Shown: positions 16,577 through 25,644 of the stretch, one piece after another
How positions within the stretch are numbered: the first letter of the stretch is position 1
How the letters are laid out: each line of letters begins with the position of its first letter
DNA from: an uncultured Acidimicrobiaceae bacterium
GTDB taxonomy: Bacteria > Actinomycetota > Acidimicrobiia > Spongiisociales > SHLN01
Length of the DNA: 64,000 bases
Direction of reading: 5' to 3'
Assembly (NCBI GenBank): GCA_947259275.1
Contig: CAMYMH010000003.1
Coordinates: 50,101 to 114,100 of the forward strand
Program-made: the position numbers and the translations under genes
The notes under the pieces: generated by a model
What the model was told of the DNA's origin: nothing
The model's database searches: none
What the model saw: the letters and a program-made list of their open reading frames with translations, nothing else

Positions 16577-16683
16577 CCAGCCAGGGGAGGGACTCCTCCC
16601 CGAGGTGTCTTGTGTCGCGACGGGCGCGGCACATCGCGGCTCGTTGGAGCTGCTCAACGTCCAAGACTCTTTGTGGCTCTCAT

Positions 16684-16823
16684 CCTCCCCCGGAGGGGGA
16701 GGTGGCCCGTAGGGTCGGAGGGGGCGCCCCCCTCCCGGCTGCGCCGGACTCCGGGAAGGCTTCGCCTTCCTTGGCAGTTGCGGAGCAACTGCTTAGCAAC
16801 CCGAAGGGTTGCCCCCCTCCGGG
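16684..16823 (+). repeat. Repeat module with hairpin array
   Basis: The module reads CCTCCCCCGGAGGGGGAGG, TGGC, a CCG-TAGGGTCGG segment, AGGGGGCG, a C-rich spacer, and an array: GGAAGGCTTCGCCTTCC (16754-16770), GCAGTTGCGGAGCAACTGC (16774-16792) and GCAACCCGAAGGGTTGC (16796-16812). It closes with CCCCTCCGGGGGG. The array order is the same as at 2087-2146. The surrounding gap 16577-16999 holds no gene. A diverged copy of the left-edge repeat lies at about 16852-16880. Confidence 0.75.
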
Positions 16824-16999
16824 GGGAGCAGAATCAACGCAACCCATCGCAGACAGCCGCGACAAATCACCTGAGGAAGGGGAAGAAGCATCTCCTCGGG
16901 TCTTTCCCCCACCCCAACTCCTAGGCCGGATGCAGCCCGGCCGCCGTGACGGGGGAAGAACACTCAGCCAAAGCGCGGCGCGAACGGTATCCTTCCCTT

Positions 17000-17100
17000 A
17001 GACCACCGGGGAGCTCGAGCGAGTCGGGCTGAGAGGATGGCCACGGAGAAGATCCGCCGCCACGACCCGATGACCTGAACTGGATAATGCCAGCGGAGGG
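17000..17100 (+). promoter_or_regulatory. TPP (thi-box) riboswitch
   Basis: The conserved TPP aptamer elements are all present in order. These are ACCGGGGAGC at the 5' side of P1/P2 (about 17004-17013), GGGCTGAGAGG (17025-17035), ACCTGAACTGGATAATGCC (17073-17091) and AGCGGAGGGAG at the 3' side. The downstream thiB start at 17108 uses the GGAGGGA inside the 3' strand of the aptamer as its ribosome site, with 6-7 bases to the ATG. Binding of thiamine pyrophosphate would therefore hide the ribosome site and block translation of the whole operon. A weak -10-like TATCCT at 16988-16993 precedes it; no good -35 is visible. Confidence 0.95.
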
Positions 17101-17107
17101 AGCCGGG

Positions 17108-18166
17108 ATGTTTGCCACCAGATCAGTACCGAGAGTTGGCGCGCGCCTGATCGGCGCGGTGGTCGGGTTCGGCCTCCTAGCTTCGGCGTGCAGTGGAGGC
17201 GGTCCGGATACCGTGACCCTCCTCACTCACAGCTCGTTTTCGATCTCACAATCCACCCTCGACTCCTTTACCGAGCAAACCGGGATCCAGGTTGAGATCC
17301 TCGATGGTGGCGATGCCGGGGCGATGCTGGCCCAGGCCATTCTGACGAAGGACAACCCGATTGCCGACGTGATCTTCGGCGTCGATAACACTCTTCTGTC
17401 CCGGGCGGTGACAGAAGAGATCACCCTCCCGTACACCGCGAAGGCGCTCGATGGGGTCCATCCATTCACCCTCCTCGACGAAACGAACCACTTCACGCCC
17501 ATCGACTACGGAGACGTCTGCCTGCTATACGTGCAGTCGGATTTTGAAGACGTCGACCCCAGTGGCCTGTTCTTCAATCCGAGCTTCGGTGACCAGCTCG
17601 TTGTTGAGGACCCCTCAACGAGCTCGCCGGGCCTGGCCTTCCTGTATGCAACCATCGCAGCATTTCCGGAAGCGTGGCAGGACTACTGGACGGCCCTCCG
17701 TGAGGCGGGCGTGTTGGTGGTGGCGGGATGGGAGGAGGCGTTTTACGGGGAGTTCTCCGGGGCTGAGGCGTTCTCCGAGGTTCCGGGTGGCGACCGCCCG
17801 GTTGTTGTCTCATACGCCTCATCGCCCGTGCTCGAGGTGTTGTTCGCCACCGAGCCAATCAGTGAGCCGACCACCGCCATCGTCGAGGAGAGCTGCTTTC
17901 GCCAGGTTGAGTTCGCCGGCATCCTCGATGGCACCGACAATCGAGAGGCGGCCGAGCAGTTCATCGACTTCATGCTGTCGCCCGAGTTTCAGGAGGACAT
18001 CCCACTCAACATGTTCGTGTTCCCGGCATTGCGGAGCGCGGCGCTGCCACCCGTGTTTGTCGAGCATGCGGAAGTCGTTGAGAATCCGCTCGGGCTCGAC
18101 CCGGAGGTCATCGCCGCCAACCGGGACCAATGGATCGAAGAGTGGACCGAGATCGTCCTCCGATGA
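17108..18166 (+). CDS. thiB: Thiamine ABC transporter, substrate-binding lipoprotein
   Basis: A 352-residue extracellular solute-binding protein. The signal peptide ends in a lipobox, GLLASAC, with the lipidated Cys at residue 28. The mature part begins TVTLLTHSSFSISQSTLDSF and contains ADVIFGVDNTLLSRA and FTPIDYGDVCLLY, which fit the ThiB/iron-binding-like fold. The TPP riboswitch and the permease and ATPase genes that follow fix the substrate as thiamine or a derivative. The ATG at 17108 is chosen over an upstream ATG at 17087, because that one is part of the conserved aptamer. The stop overlaps the next start (ATGA). Confidence 0.92.
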   Translation: MFATRSVPRVGARLIGAVVGFGLLASACSGGGPDTVTLLTHSSFSISQSTLDSFTEQTGIQVEILDGGDAGAMLAQAILTKDNPIADVIFGVDNTLLSRAVTEEITLPYTAKALDGVHPFTLLDETNHFTPIDYGDVCLLYVQSDFEDVDPSGLFFNPSFGDQLVVEDPSTSSPGLAFLYATIAAFPEAWQDYWTALREAGVLVVAGWEEAFYGEFSGAEAFSEVPGGDRPVVVSYASSPVLEVLFATEPISEPTTAIVEESCFRQVEFAGILDGTDNREAAEQFIDFMLSPEFQEDIPLNMFVFPALRSAALPPVFVEHAEVVENPLGLDPEVIAANRDQWIEEWTEIVLR

Positions 18167-19776
18167 AGATCGGACGGGGGCTGCTGATCGGAATCCCGGT
18201 CGGGTTTCTCACCGTCTTCTACCTGTACCCGGTGGCCAGCATCTTGCTGGCGGGCTTGGTGGAGGGGGGTGGGCTCGACTTCACCCCGTTCGGAGACGTC
18301 CTGACATCGGCCTCGTTGAGAGGAGTGGCCTGGTTCACCCTGTGGCAGGCCGCCGCCTCCACCGCACTCACCGTGCTGGCCGCCATGCCCATCGCCTATG
18401 TGTTTGCCCGCTTCGAGTTCCCCGGCAAGCGGCTGTTGTCGGCGCTGCTCACGGTGCCGTTCGTCATGCCGACGGTGGTGGTCGGCTCGGCGTTCCTGGC
18501 TTTGTTGGGGAGCTCGAGCCCCCTCGGGATCAACCTGAACCGGACCATCTGGATCATCTTTGCCGCCCACGTCTTCTACAACGTCGCGGTGGTGGTGCGC
18601 ACCGTTGGCGGCCTGTGGTCACATTTGGATCCGCGAATGGAGGAAGCGGCTCGCTCGCTCGGCGCCAATCGCTGGCAAGCATTTCGCACGGTCACCCTCC
18701 CCCTGCTGCGACCCGCCATCGTGGCGGCCGGCTCGATCGTATTCTTGTTCACCTTCACGTCCTTCGGGGTGATCCTCATCCTCGGTGGCCTCACCTATGC
18801 CACCCTCGAGGTCGAGATCTACCGCCAGACCACGGTGTTTCTCAACCTTCCCATCGCGGCCGCCCTAGCGGTGTTCCAGCTGGTGGGAGTCACCGCCGTC
18901 CTGTGGGTGTACTCGCGCTATCAGCGCCACCGGGAGGTGGGATTGAGTCTCCTGCCGCGCCTGGCGGTGGCCCGGCGCCCATCCACCCCCCGGCAGCGCC
19001 TGGCAGTCGCCGGCATGATCGCGTACCTCGGCGCCATCGTCGTCTTGCCCCTGGCCGTGCTGGTGGCGCGCTCCCTCGACACCGGCAACCTGTGGCGCTT
19101 CTATCGGGCCTTGACCGAGACCGGAAGCGGCAGCACCGCCTTCGTTTCACCGGCCGAGGCGATCGGAAATTCGCTATGGATCGCCGGCCTGGCGACCCTC
19201 ATCGCCCTCATCGTCGGTATGAGCGCCGCCGCGGTGGTGGCGTATTCGTCCGGCCCGGCGGCCCGGACCTTCGATCTGTTCCTCATGCTGCCGCTTGGCA
19301 CATCGGCGGTGACCATCGGATTCGGCATGCTGGTTGCCCTCGACTGGCCGATCGACCTGAGGGCCAACGTTCTGCTGATCCCGCTGGCGCACGCCCTAGT
19401 CGCCATCCCGTTCGTGGTGCGGCTATCGGTGCCGGTCATGCGATCGGTCCAGCCTCGCTTACGGGAGGCAGCGGCCGTGCTGGGCGCCTCGCCGCTTCGC
19501 ATCTGGCGGGAAATCGATCTGCCGATCGCGGCGCGGGCGCTGGCGGTGAGCGCTGGATTCGCATTTGCCATCAGCCTGGGCGAATTCGGGGCCACCAGCT
19601 TTATTGCCCGGCCCGACACCCCCACGCTTCCGATCGCCATCTTCCGGCTGCTGGGACGGCCCGGTGCGCTCAACTTCGGGCAGGCAATGGCCATGAGCAC
19701 CATCCTGATGGCGGTCACCGCGGCGGTGGTTCTGCTGGTAGATCGGCTCCGCATCCGCGACATCGGGGAATTCTGA
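18163..19776 (+). CDS. thiP: Thiamine ABC transporter, permease
   Basis: A 537-residue permease made of two fused binding-protein-dependent transport domains, with about 12 membrane segments. The EAA loops that contact the ATPase are visible twice: EEAARSLGANRWQAFRTVTL (about residues 161-180) and REAAAVLGASPLRIWREIDL in the second half. This doubled arrangement is typical of ThiP and of iron-type permeases. The ATG at 18163 overlaps the thiB stop by four bases, so the genes are translationally coupled. Confidence 0.93.
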   Translation: MKIGRGLLIGIPVGFLTVFYLYPVASILLAGLVEGGGLDFTPFGDVLTSASLRGVAWFTLWQAAASTALTVLAAMPIAYVFARFEFPGKRLLSALLTVPFVMPTVVVGSAFLALLGSSSPLGINLNRTIWIIFAAHVFYNVAVVVRTVGGLWSHLDPRMEEAARSLGANRWQAFRTVTLPLLRPAIVAAGSIVFLFTFTSFGVILILGGLTYATLEVEIYRQTTVFLNLPIAAALAVFQLVGVTAVLWVYSRYQRHREVGLSLLPRLAVARRPSTPRQRLAVAGMIAYLGAIVVLPLAVLVARSLDTGNLWRFYRALTETGSGSTAFVSPAEAIGNSLWIAGLATLIALIVGMSAAAVVAYSSGPAARTFDLFLMLPLGTSAVTIGFGMLVALDWPIDLRANVLLIPLAHALVAIPFVVRLSVPVMRSVQPRLREAAAVLGASPLRIWREIDLPIAARALAVSAGFAFAISLGEFGATSFIARPDTPTLPIAIFRLLGRPGALNFGQAMAMSTILMAVTAAVVLLVDRLRIRDIGEF

Positions 19777-20780
19777 TGCTGACTGCGCATCGCCTTTCCA
19801 AGCGGTTCGGAGCAACCGTGGCTTTGTCCGACATCGACTTGGAGGTGGAGGCCGGCGAGACGGTATCGGTGTTGGGACCGAGTGGCTCGGGCAAGTCGAC
19901 TCTGCTGCGGGTGATCTCCGGACTCGAAGTCCCCGACGCGGGATCTGTGCTGTGGAATCACGCAGACGTGACCTTGCTGCCGGCTCACGCCCGCCAGTTC
20001 GGACTCATGTTCCAGGATTACGCCTTGTTTCCCCACCGAGACGTCGCCGGCAATGTCGGGTTCGGTCTCCGGATGGCAGGAGGTTCGGCCTCAGAAGTCG
20101 AGCACCGGGTGGCGGAGGTACTCGAACTCGTCGGGCTTTCCGGCATGGAGCGACGACGCATCAACCAGTTATCGGGCGGCGAAGCCCAGCGGGTGGCGCT
20201 GGCCAGGACCCTGGCGCCGGCACCTCGCCTGGTAATGCTCGACGAGCCGCTCGGATCGCTCGACCGATCACTCCGGGAGCGGCTAATAGTCGAATTGGGC
20301 GAGATATTCGAGCGAGTCGACTCGACCGTGTTGTACGTGACTCACGACCAGGAAGAGGCCTTCACGATCGCCGACCGCGTCGCCGTCCTGCGAGACGGCA
20401 AACTCATTCAAGCCGCGACCCCCGAGGACTTGTGGGCGGCCCCGGCCGGGGTGTTCGTGTCCGATTTCCTCGGCTTCAGCAATCGCTTCGCCGCTACCGC
20501 CATCGATGGGCAGGCCGATCTCGGGTGGGCCACAGTTCCGGTCGACGTCCCCGACGGACCGTGCCAGGTGGTTTTGCGGCCTGACGCGCTCATCGCCGAC
20601 GAAACCGGCAAAATCACGGTGACGGTCGCCGGCTCGGTGTTCCGCGGCGACCACTACCTCGCCCGGACCACAACCGAGTCAGGATCTCAGCTCAGCATCT
20701 CGACGCCAACCCGCCCGCATCCCGGCCAGCGCATCCGTATCCGCCTCGACCCTGCCGGAATACTTGCCCTCACCGAATAG
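19776..20780 (+). CDS. thiQ: Thiamine ABC transporter, ATP-binding protein
   Basis: A 334-residue ABC ATPase. Walker A is GPSGSGKST (35-43), the signature is LSGGEAQRVALART, and Walker B is RLVMLDEPLGSLD, followed by the switch His in VTHDQEEAFTIADR. After the ATPase core a C-terminal TOBE-like regulatory domain is present (CQVVLRPDALIADE...VAGSVFRGDHYLA), making it longer than the E. coli ThiQ. The ATG at 19776 shares its A with the thiP stop (TGATG). A very long frame on the same strand runs back to 17451 but is only a shadow of thiB and thiP. It is the last gene of the TPP-regulated operon. Confidence 0.92.
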   Translation: MLTAHRLSKRFGATVALSDIDLEVEAGETVSVLGPSGSGKSTLLRVISGLEVPDAGSVLWNHADVTLLPAHARQFGLMFQDYALFPHRDVAGNVGFGLRMAGGSASEVEHRVAEVLELVGLSGMERRRINQLSGGEAQRVALARTLAPAPRLVMLDEPLGSLDRSLRERLIVELGEIFERVDSTVLYVTHDQEEAFTIADRVAVLRDGKLIQAATPEDLWAAPAGVFVSDFLGFSNRFAATAIDGQADLGWATVPVDVPDGPCQVVLRPDALIADETGKITVTVAGSVFRGDHYLARTTTESGSQLSISTPTRPHPGQRIRIRLDPAGILALTE

Positions 20781-20801
20781 GGTCGGATGCCGCCGGCTCC
20801 C

Positions 20802-21200
20802 TCACTGATCGGTTCGGCCATGCCAGGTCACATGGAAGAGCCTCCACTCTCCTCGCGCCTTCACGACATGGAGGAAGTCCACCCAATTGCACGAGTAGAC
20901 ACGAACCGACGCGATGTCCTGGGAAATGGCATCGATCACCACCTCGGCTTCGCAATCCGGAACCACTGTTGCCCCCGTGGCGGCGTAATCGACCATCGTG
21001 CGGGGCGAGATCATACGGAGCGCTTCGACGCCGGTCTCTTCGTCTCGTGAGTAGCGCCGCTTGACACACTCGGGGTGATAGGCACGAGCATGTCGATCCG
21101 CATCACCCTGGGTATAGCCCTCGATGTAATCGAGGGCCGCTCTCATCACTCCATCGAGGTCATCTTGCGATGCCTCGAGCCTCTCCGGTGCAGGTGTCAT
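20802..21200 (-). CDS. NTF2-like (lumazine-binding-like) domain protein
   Basis: A 132-residue NTF2-fold protein. The helix ALDYIEGYTQGDADRHARAY followed by HPECVKRRY, and the C-terminal SVRVYSCNWVDFLHVVKARG with EWRLFHVTWH, fit the putative lumazine-binding/NTF2 family. The ligand is unknown. The ATG at 21200 is chosen because GGGGAGGGATCAC lies just upstream. It is convergent with thiQ. Confidence 0.72.
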   Translation of the reverse strand: MTPAPERLEASQDDLDGVMRAALDYIEGYTQGDADRHARAYHPECVKRRYSRDEETGVEALRMISPRTMVDYAATGATVVPDCEAEVVIDAISQDIASVRVYSCNWVDFLHVVKARGEWRLFHVTWHGRTDQ

Positions 21201-21329
21201 GTGATCCCTCCCCATCAACTCCCGAGTCCTCGCGCTGAGACTAGGCAGGATCAAGCAGTTCAGCCGGTGACGCACCCCACCCAGACGCCGAGTCTCCGTC
21301 CGCCCCGGCCACAGGCCCCGCTCGCCGCA

Positions 21330-21701
21330 TCACCCCCAGCCGAGTTCCCGCAGGCGGTCGTCTGAGATACCGAAGTGGTGCCCGACCTCGTGGATGACCG
21401 TAGTGGCGATGCGGTGGCGCAGGCCGTCCTCCGAGCGCGTAATTCGGCAGTGCGGACCCTGGAAAATCGTGATCCGGTCCGGCATCACCGCCGAGTAAGT
21501 CATCGGTCCCCGGCGGGTCAGGCTCACGCCCTCGTAGAGGCCGAGCAGCATGCCGGCGTGGTTGGCCTGCTGGGCGGCGGTCGGCCACTCCTGCACCACC
21601 ACCGCCACGTTCTCCATGTAGTCGGAGAGCTGGGCGGGAATGCTGTCGAGCGCCTCGCTCACCAGTTCCTCAAATCGCTCCCGCGTTACTTCGAGCGCCA
21701 T
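21330..21701 (-). CDS. Zincin_1 family small metallopeptidase
   Basis: A 123-residue minimal zinc metalloprotease. The active site TVIHEVGHHFGISDDRL gives the extended HExxHxxGxxD signature (H104, E105, H108, D114). Family members are common in Actinobacteria, and their substrates are unknown. The protein has no signal peptide and would be cytoplasmic. The ATG at 21701 is 50 bases from the divergent fusion gene at 21751. Confidence 0.88.
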   Translation of the reverse strand: MALEVTRERFEELVSEALDSIPAQLSDYMENVAVVVQEWPTAAQQANHAGMLLGLYEGVSLTRRGPMTYSAVMPDRITIFQGPHCRITRSEDGLRHRIATTVIHEVGHHFGISDDRLRELGWG

Positions 21702-21750
21702 GCGGCGAGGCTATGGCGATCACCCGCCTTAACGGTCTCGGGAAGCCGTC

Positions 21751-24030
21751 ATGCCGTCAACCTATTCTGAGCCGAACATGAGCTCGCTTCTCGAACAGCC
21801 AAACCCGAGCGCCTCAGACGAAGAGGTGCTGGCCCTGGTTAGCAAGCACTACGGCCTGACCGGCAGCCTCACCCGGCTCACCGGCGAACGCGATCTCAAT
21901 GCCCTCCTCGAGTCGGACGAGGGACGCTTTGTGGTCAAGATCGCCAATGCCGCCGAACAGATCGAGGCCGGCGACATGCAAGCCGCCGCGCTCGAGCACA
22001 TCGCCACGTTTGATCCCGCCCTCCCCATTCCCCGGGTGCGCAGGTCCCGGAGCGGCCGGCGGGTCGAGCCGGCAAACCTCAACGGAGTCGACCACGTCCT
22101 CCGCCTGGTCTCTTTTCTCGACGGGACCAACGACTGGGATGGTCCGGCGACGCCGGCTCTCGGTGCGGCCATCGGCGCCACGCTCGCCCGGCTGCAGCAA
22201 GCGCTGCGGGGCTTCTTTCATCCGGCCGGCGGCAGGGTGATGCTGTGGGATGCGCGTCATGCCGGCGAGATAATCAGCTGGACGTCGAGCATTGCCGACC
22301 CGGTGCTCCGGCGAGCTGTGAATTCGGTCCTGCAACGATTCCCCGAGCAGGTTCTCCCGGCACTAGCCGGCCTGCCGAGTCAGCCGATTCACAACGACTT
22401 CAACCTGGGCAACTTGCTGATCGACCGAGCCCGCCGAGAGGTGACCGGCATCATCGATTTCGGGGACCTGGTCCACGGTTCCCGGGCCCAGGACCTGGCC
22501 GTCGCCTGCTCCTACGTCATGCTCGAGGCACCCGACCCGCTCGACATCGTCCAAGCGTTGGTGGCGGCGTTTTCCGACCACACCCCACTCCTCGACGAAG
22601 AGGTCGCCGTCATTGGCGAACTGATCGCGGTCCGGCTTGCCCAATCCGTCACCATCGGCTCGTGGCGGGCCGTCCAACATCCGGCCAATGCCGAGTACAT
22701 CCTGGGCGATTTCGAGGCCGTCGCCCAGGGGATCCAAACCTGGCTGGAGATCGGCGAAGACCAGATTCATGAGGCCCTGATAGAGGCCGCCGGAGTTCCC
22801 GCCAATCCCGACACCTCGGACCGTCTCGAGCAGCGGCGGGCTGGCGTGCTCTCGCCCGGCCTCCCCCTCTTCTACCAAGAGCCATTGCATCTCGTCCGCG
22901 GCGACGGGGTTCGGCTCTACGACGCCCAGGGCCGCAGCTACCTGGATGCATACAACAACGTGGTTCAGGTCGGCCATGCCAACCGCCGGGTGATCAAGGC
23001 GGTCAACGCACAGATGCGGCGGCTCAACACCCACACTCGCTATCTCTTCGACGCCATCGTCGGCTATGGCGAGCTTCTAACCGCCCAACTTCCCGGCCCT
23101 CTGGAGGTGTGCTTCTTCGTCAACTCCGGCACCGAGGCGAATGACCTTGCCTGGCGGATCGCCAAGACCGTCACGGATAACACCGGCGTCATCGTCACCG
23201 ACCACGCCTACCACGGCTGGACCGACGCCGTCATCGCCATGTCCCCCGAGGAGGCGATAGTCGGCGAGCGGGCGGCCTGGATGGATACGGTGCCGCCGCC
23301 GGGCGAGAACGATCCGAAGGCGCAGATCTGCCGAGCAATCGCCCGCCTCGAAAGCAGGGGCCACCTCCCGGCAGCTCTCTTCATCGATTCCGTGTTTTCC
23401 AGTGACGGGATCTTCGACCTCACCTCCCGGTACCTCACCGAAACGGCCGGCGCGGTCAGGGAACGCGGCGGCGTTTTTGTGGCCGATGAGGTTCAGGCGG
23501 GATTGGGAAGGGTCGGGAAACGCTTCTGGGGTTTCGCCGGTGACGACGTTGTGCCCGATATCGTGACGCTCGGCAAGCCGCTGGGCAACGGCTATCCGAT
23601 CGGAGCAGTCGTCACGACTCACGCGATTGCCGAAGCCTTCTCGCAACGCGGTTACTTCTTCTCGACATTCGGTGGGAACCCGGTGGCGGCCGCGGCCGCA
23701 TCGGCGGTGCTGAGGATCACGCTCGCGGATGACCTGGCAGCCCGAGCGGAACACGTCGGGGCCACGCTTCGGGATGGGCTGGCGGGCGCTCTGCAGGCCC
23801 GCGGCATCAGCGCCGAGGTGCGGGGTCCCGCAACCTTCATCGGTGTGGATCTTGGCTCCCCCGAGCTTGCGGCCAAACTCGAGGACGGCCTGCGCTCCCG
23901 GGGCGTGCTCATCGGCCGGACCGGAAGCAACGACGAGGTCCTCAAGATCCGGCCGCCGCTCATCTTCAACCAGCACCACGCTCGGGAACTTCTCGACGTG
24001 TTCTCGGAGACGCTTGCCGATATCGGCTGA
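21751..24030 (+). CDS. Fused aminoglycoside-type kinase and class-III aminotransferase
   Basis: A 759-residue bifunctional protein. Residues about 20-350 are an APH-family kinase: the catalytic loop is HNDFNLGN (H214, D216, N221) and the metal-binding segment is IIDFGDL (D236). Residues about 370-759 are a PLP-dependent class-III aminotransferase with the Schiff-base lysine at K609 in TLGKPLGNGYPIGAVV. The C-terminal half resembles ethanolamine-phosphate/phosphohydroxylysine phospho-lyases. A kinase fused to such a lyase would phosphorylate an amino alcohol and then eliminate phosphate. Known longer fusions also carry an M23 peptidase-like domain in the middle; it is absent here. The start could also be the ATG at 21778. 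Confidence 0.87.
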   Translation: MPSTYSEPNMSSLLEQPNPSASDEEVLALVSKHYGLTGSLTRLTGERDLNALLESDEGRFVVKIANAAEQIEAGDMQAAALEHIATFDPALPIPRVRRSRSGRRVEPANLNGVDHVLRLVSFLDGTNDWDGPATPALGAAIGATLARLQQALRGFFHPAGGRVMLWDARHAGEIISWTSSIADPVLRRAVNSVLQRFPEQVLPALAGLPSQPIHNDFNLGNLLIDRARREVTGIIDFGDLVHGSRAQDLAVACSYVMLEAPDPLDIVQALVAAFSDHTPLLDEEVAVIGELIAVRLAQSVTIGSWRAVQHPANAEYILGDFEAVAQGIQTWLEIGEDQIHEALIEAAGVPANPDTSDRLEQRRAGVLSPGLPLFYQEPLHLVRGDGVRLYDAQGRSYLDAYNNVVQVGHANRRVIKAVNAQMRRLNTHTRYLFDAIVGYGELLTAQLPGPLEVCFFVNSGTEANDLAWRIAKTVTDNTGVIVTDHAYHGWTDAVIAMSPEEAIVGERAAWMDTVPPPGENDPKAQICRAIARLESRGHLPAALFIDSVFSSDGIFDLTSRYLTETAGAVRERGGVFVADEVQAGLGRVGKRFWGFAGDDVVPDIVTLGKPLGNGYPIGAVVTTHAIAEAFSQRGYFFSTFGGNPVAAAAASAVLRITLADDLAARAEHVGATLRDGLAGALQARGISAEVRGPATFIGVDLGSPELAAKLEDGLRSRGVLIGRTGSNDEVLKIRPPLIFNQHHARELLDVFSETLADIG

Positions 24031-24156
24031 TCACCCCTGCGGCGTCAAAGCCACGGCCCCCAGATCGTCGACTGCCGCCCAGACGGTGGGCCGTCACAGC
24101 ATGCCGTCTCCGGTACCGTTGCGACGTGACCATGCACCAGAACTGGCAACCCCAGC

Positions 24157-25065
24157 ATGCTTGACCGGTTCCTTCGATGGTTGAGCGAGGGCTATGCCCT
24201 TACCAAGGACACGGTGAAGGACACCCTCGACGACCGCCTTCCCGGGTTGGCGGCCGAAGTGGCGTTCTATCTGGTCCTGTCACTTCCCTCGCTTCTCCTG
24301 GTCGTGCTTGGCCTCATGGGCTACGTCGGAGAGATCGGCGGGGCCGAGACCGTTGCCGAAATCAAGGATCAATTACTCGACTGGGCCGACAACATATTCT
24401 CGGCGTCCACCATCGCCGACACCGTCGAACCGGCCATCGACGGCCTGCTCGAGCAGGGAAGGGCCGACGTACTCACCATCGGTGGCCTGATCGCCCTGTG
24501 GTCGGGGTCGCGGGCGGCCCGGGTCATCGTCGATGCCGTAACCATTGCCTACGACCTCGAGGATCATCGGGATTTCCGGCGCAAGACCCTGGTCGGGCTG
24601 TGGCTGACAGTGGCCGGCATCTTGTCGATGACGGTTCTGATTCCGCTGCTGGTGGTTGGTCCCCGGTTCGGGGCAAACCTGGCCGACAACTTCGGGCTCG
24701 AGTCGGCCTTCGAGACCGTTTGGGCCGTGCTCTACTGGCCGGTGGTGGCCAGCGTGGGGATCGTGCTCCTCACCTGGGTGCTCCATATCGCCCCGCCGCA
24801 TTCCACTCCATGGCGGCGAGACTTACCCGGGGCGATCCTGGCGCTGCTGGTATGGGCCCTCGGCAGCCTCGGTCTGCGGATCTACTCGACCAATTTCCTC
24901 GAATCCAACTCGGCCTTCAGCCTCTTCACCGCCCCTCTGGCGGTGCTGTTGTGGCTCTATGTCTCGGCGATTGCGGTGTTGCTCGGCGCCGAGTTGAACG
25001 CTGAGATCGAGAAACGCTGGCCCCACGGCGAGGCCACAACCGGTGAGACCGCTACCGTGGTGTAG
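24157..25065 (+). CDS. YihY/BrkB family inner-membrane protein
   Basis: A 302-residue polytopic protein of the YihY (formerly BrkB, ribonuclease BN) family. Hallmarks are LPGLAAEVAFYLVLSLPSLL near residues 28-47, IALWSGSRAARVIVDAVTIAY in the middle (split by a turn), and LLVWALGSLGLRIYSTNFLE near the end. About six membrane segments are visible. The family's transport or lipid role is unresolved. It lies 127 bases after the fusion gene and is probably independent. The ATG at 24157 gives the standard family N-terminus (helix, DRLPGLAAEVAFY). Confidence 0.88.
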   Translation: MLDRFLRWLSEGYALTKDTVKDTLDDRLPGLAAEVAFYLVLSLPSLLLVVLGLMGYVGEIGGAETVAEIKDQLLDWADNIFSASTIADTVEPAIDGLLEQGRADVLTIGGLIALWSGSRAARVIVDAVTIAYDLEDHRDFRRKTLVGLWLTVAGILSMTVLIPLLVVGPRFGANLADNFGLESAFETVWAVLYWPVVASVGIVLLTWVLHIAPPHSTPWRRDLPGAILALLVWALGSLGLRIYSTNFLESNSAFSLFTAPLAVLLWLYVSAIAVLLGAELNAEIEKRWPHGEATTGETATVV

Positions 25066-25083
25066 AGCTCCGAGAGGGTGCAA

Positions 25084-25520
25084 ATGGTCGATCACCCGGC
25101 ACTCGAGCGATTGTCCGACCCGGTGGCCGAGGAGGCCGACCGCCGGCTGCCGGCTGCGAACCGACATCGTTGGATGGCTCACCACCGTGGATCCGACCGG
25201 AGCACCGATGTCCTCAGTGGTGCCGTTGGGACGGACACACGATCGTCTCTTACCGCGAGCCCAACATACCCAAGTTGCGGAATCTGGCCCCTAATCCGCC
25301 CGTGTAATTCCACCTCAACCGCGGCGACATCGGGAACCGAATGGTGACCCTCGAAGGGATCTGCTTGGTGGACGACAATGCGCCGAAGTCGAATCAGTGG
25401 CCCGAGTACCTGGCCAAGTACGCCGAACCGTACCGCCGCTGGGGCATGGATGCCGACGACACCGCCCAGGAGTTCTGGATTGCCTGCCGTATCTCACCCG
25501 AGCGAGTGCGAGCCTGGTGA
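25084..25520 (+). pseudogene. Broken PPOX-class F420-type oxidoreductase gene
   Basis: Pieces of one protein appear in three frames. MVDHPALERLSDPVAEEADR is in the first, RLRTDIVGWLTTVDPTGAPM in the second, and IPKLRNLAPNPPV, then VTLEGICLVDDNAPKSNQWP and EYLAKYAEPYRRWGMDADD, in a third. Together they match the pyridoxamine-5'-phosphate-oxidase-like, probably F420-dependent family (Rv3369/TIGR03667 type). At least two frameshifts and a stop (near 25305) break it. The relic ends at 25520, just before the hydrogenase operon, and its presence hints that the ancestor used F420. Confidence 0.75.
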
Positions 25521-25644
25521 GCTGGCAACCCCGACCAGCTGCCGGGGCCCACCCAGCATTCGGCACCGGTCGAGCACATGGTCCCGGAAACCCCGACGAA
25601 GGTCCCTGTTGACCGCGACGCGGAGCGTATACGGTCGGGAAGGA

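Noticed and set aside
17087..17107. Upstream ATG as start of thiB.
   Set aside because: It is part of the conserved TPP aptamer sequence; the ATG at 17108 has a proper ribosome site and signal peptide.
17451..20780. A very long open frame (over 1100 codons) on the plus strand.
   Set aside because: Only its last 334 codons are a real gene (thiQ). The earlier part is an out-of-frame shadow of thiB and thiP with low-complexity Arg/Pro-rich translation.
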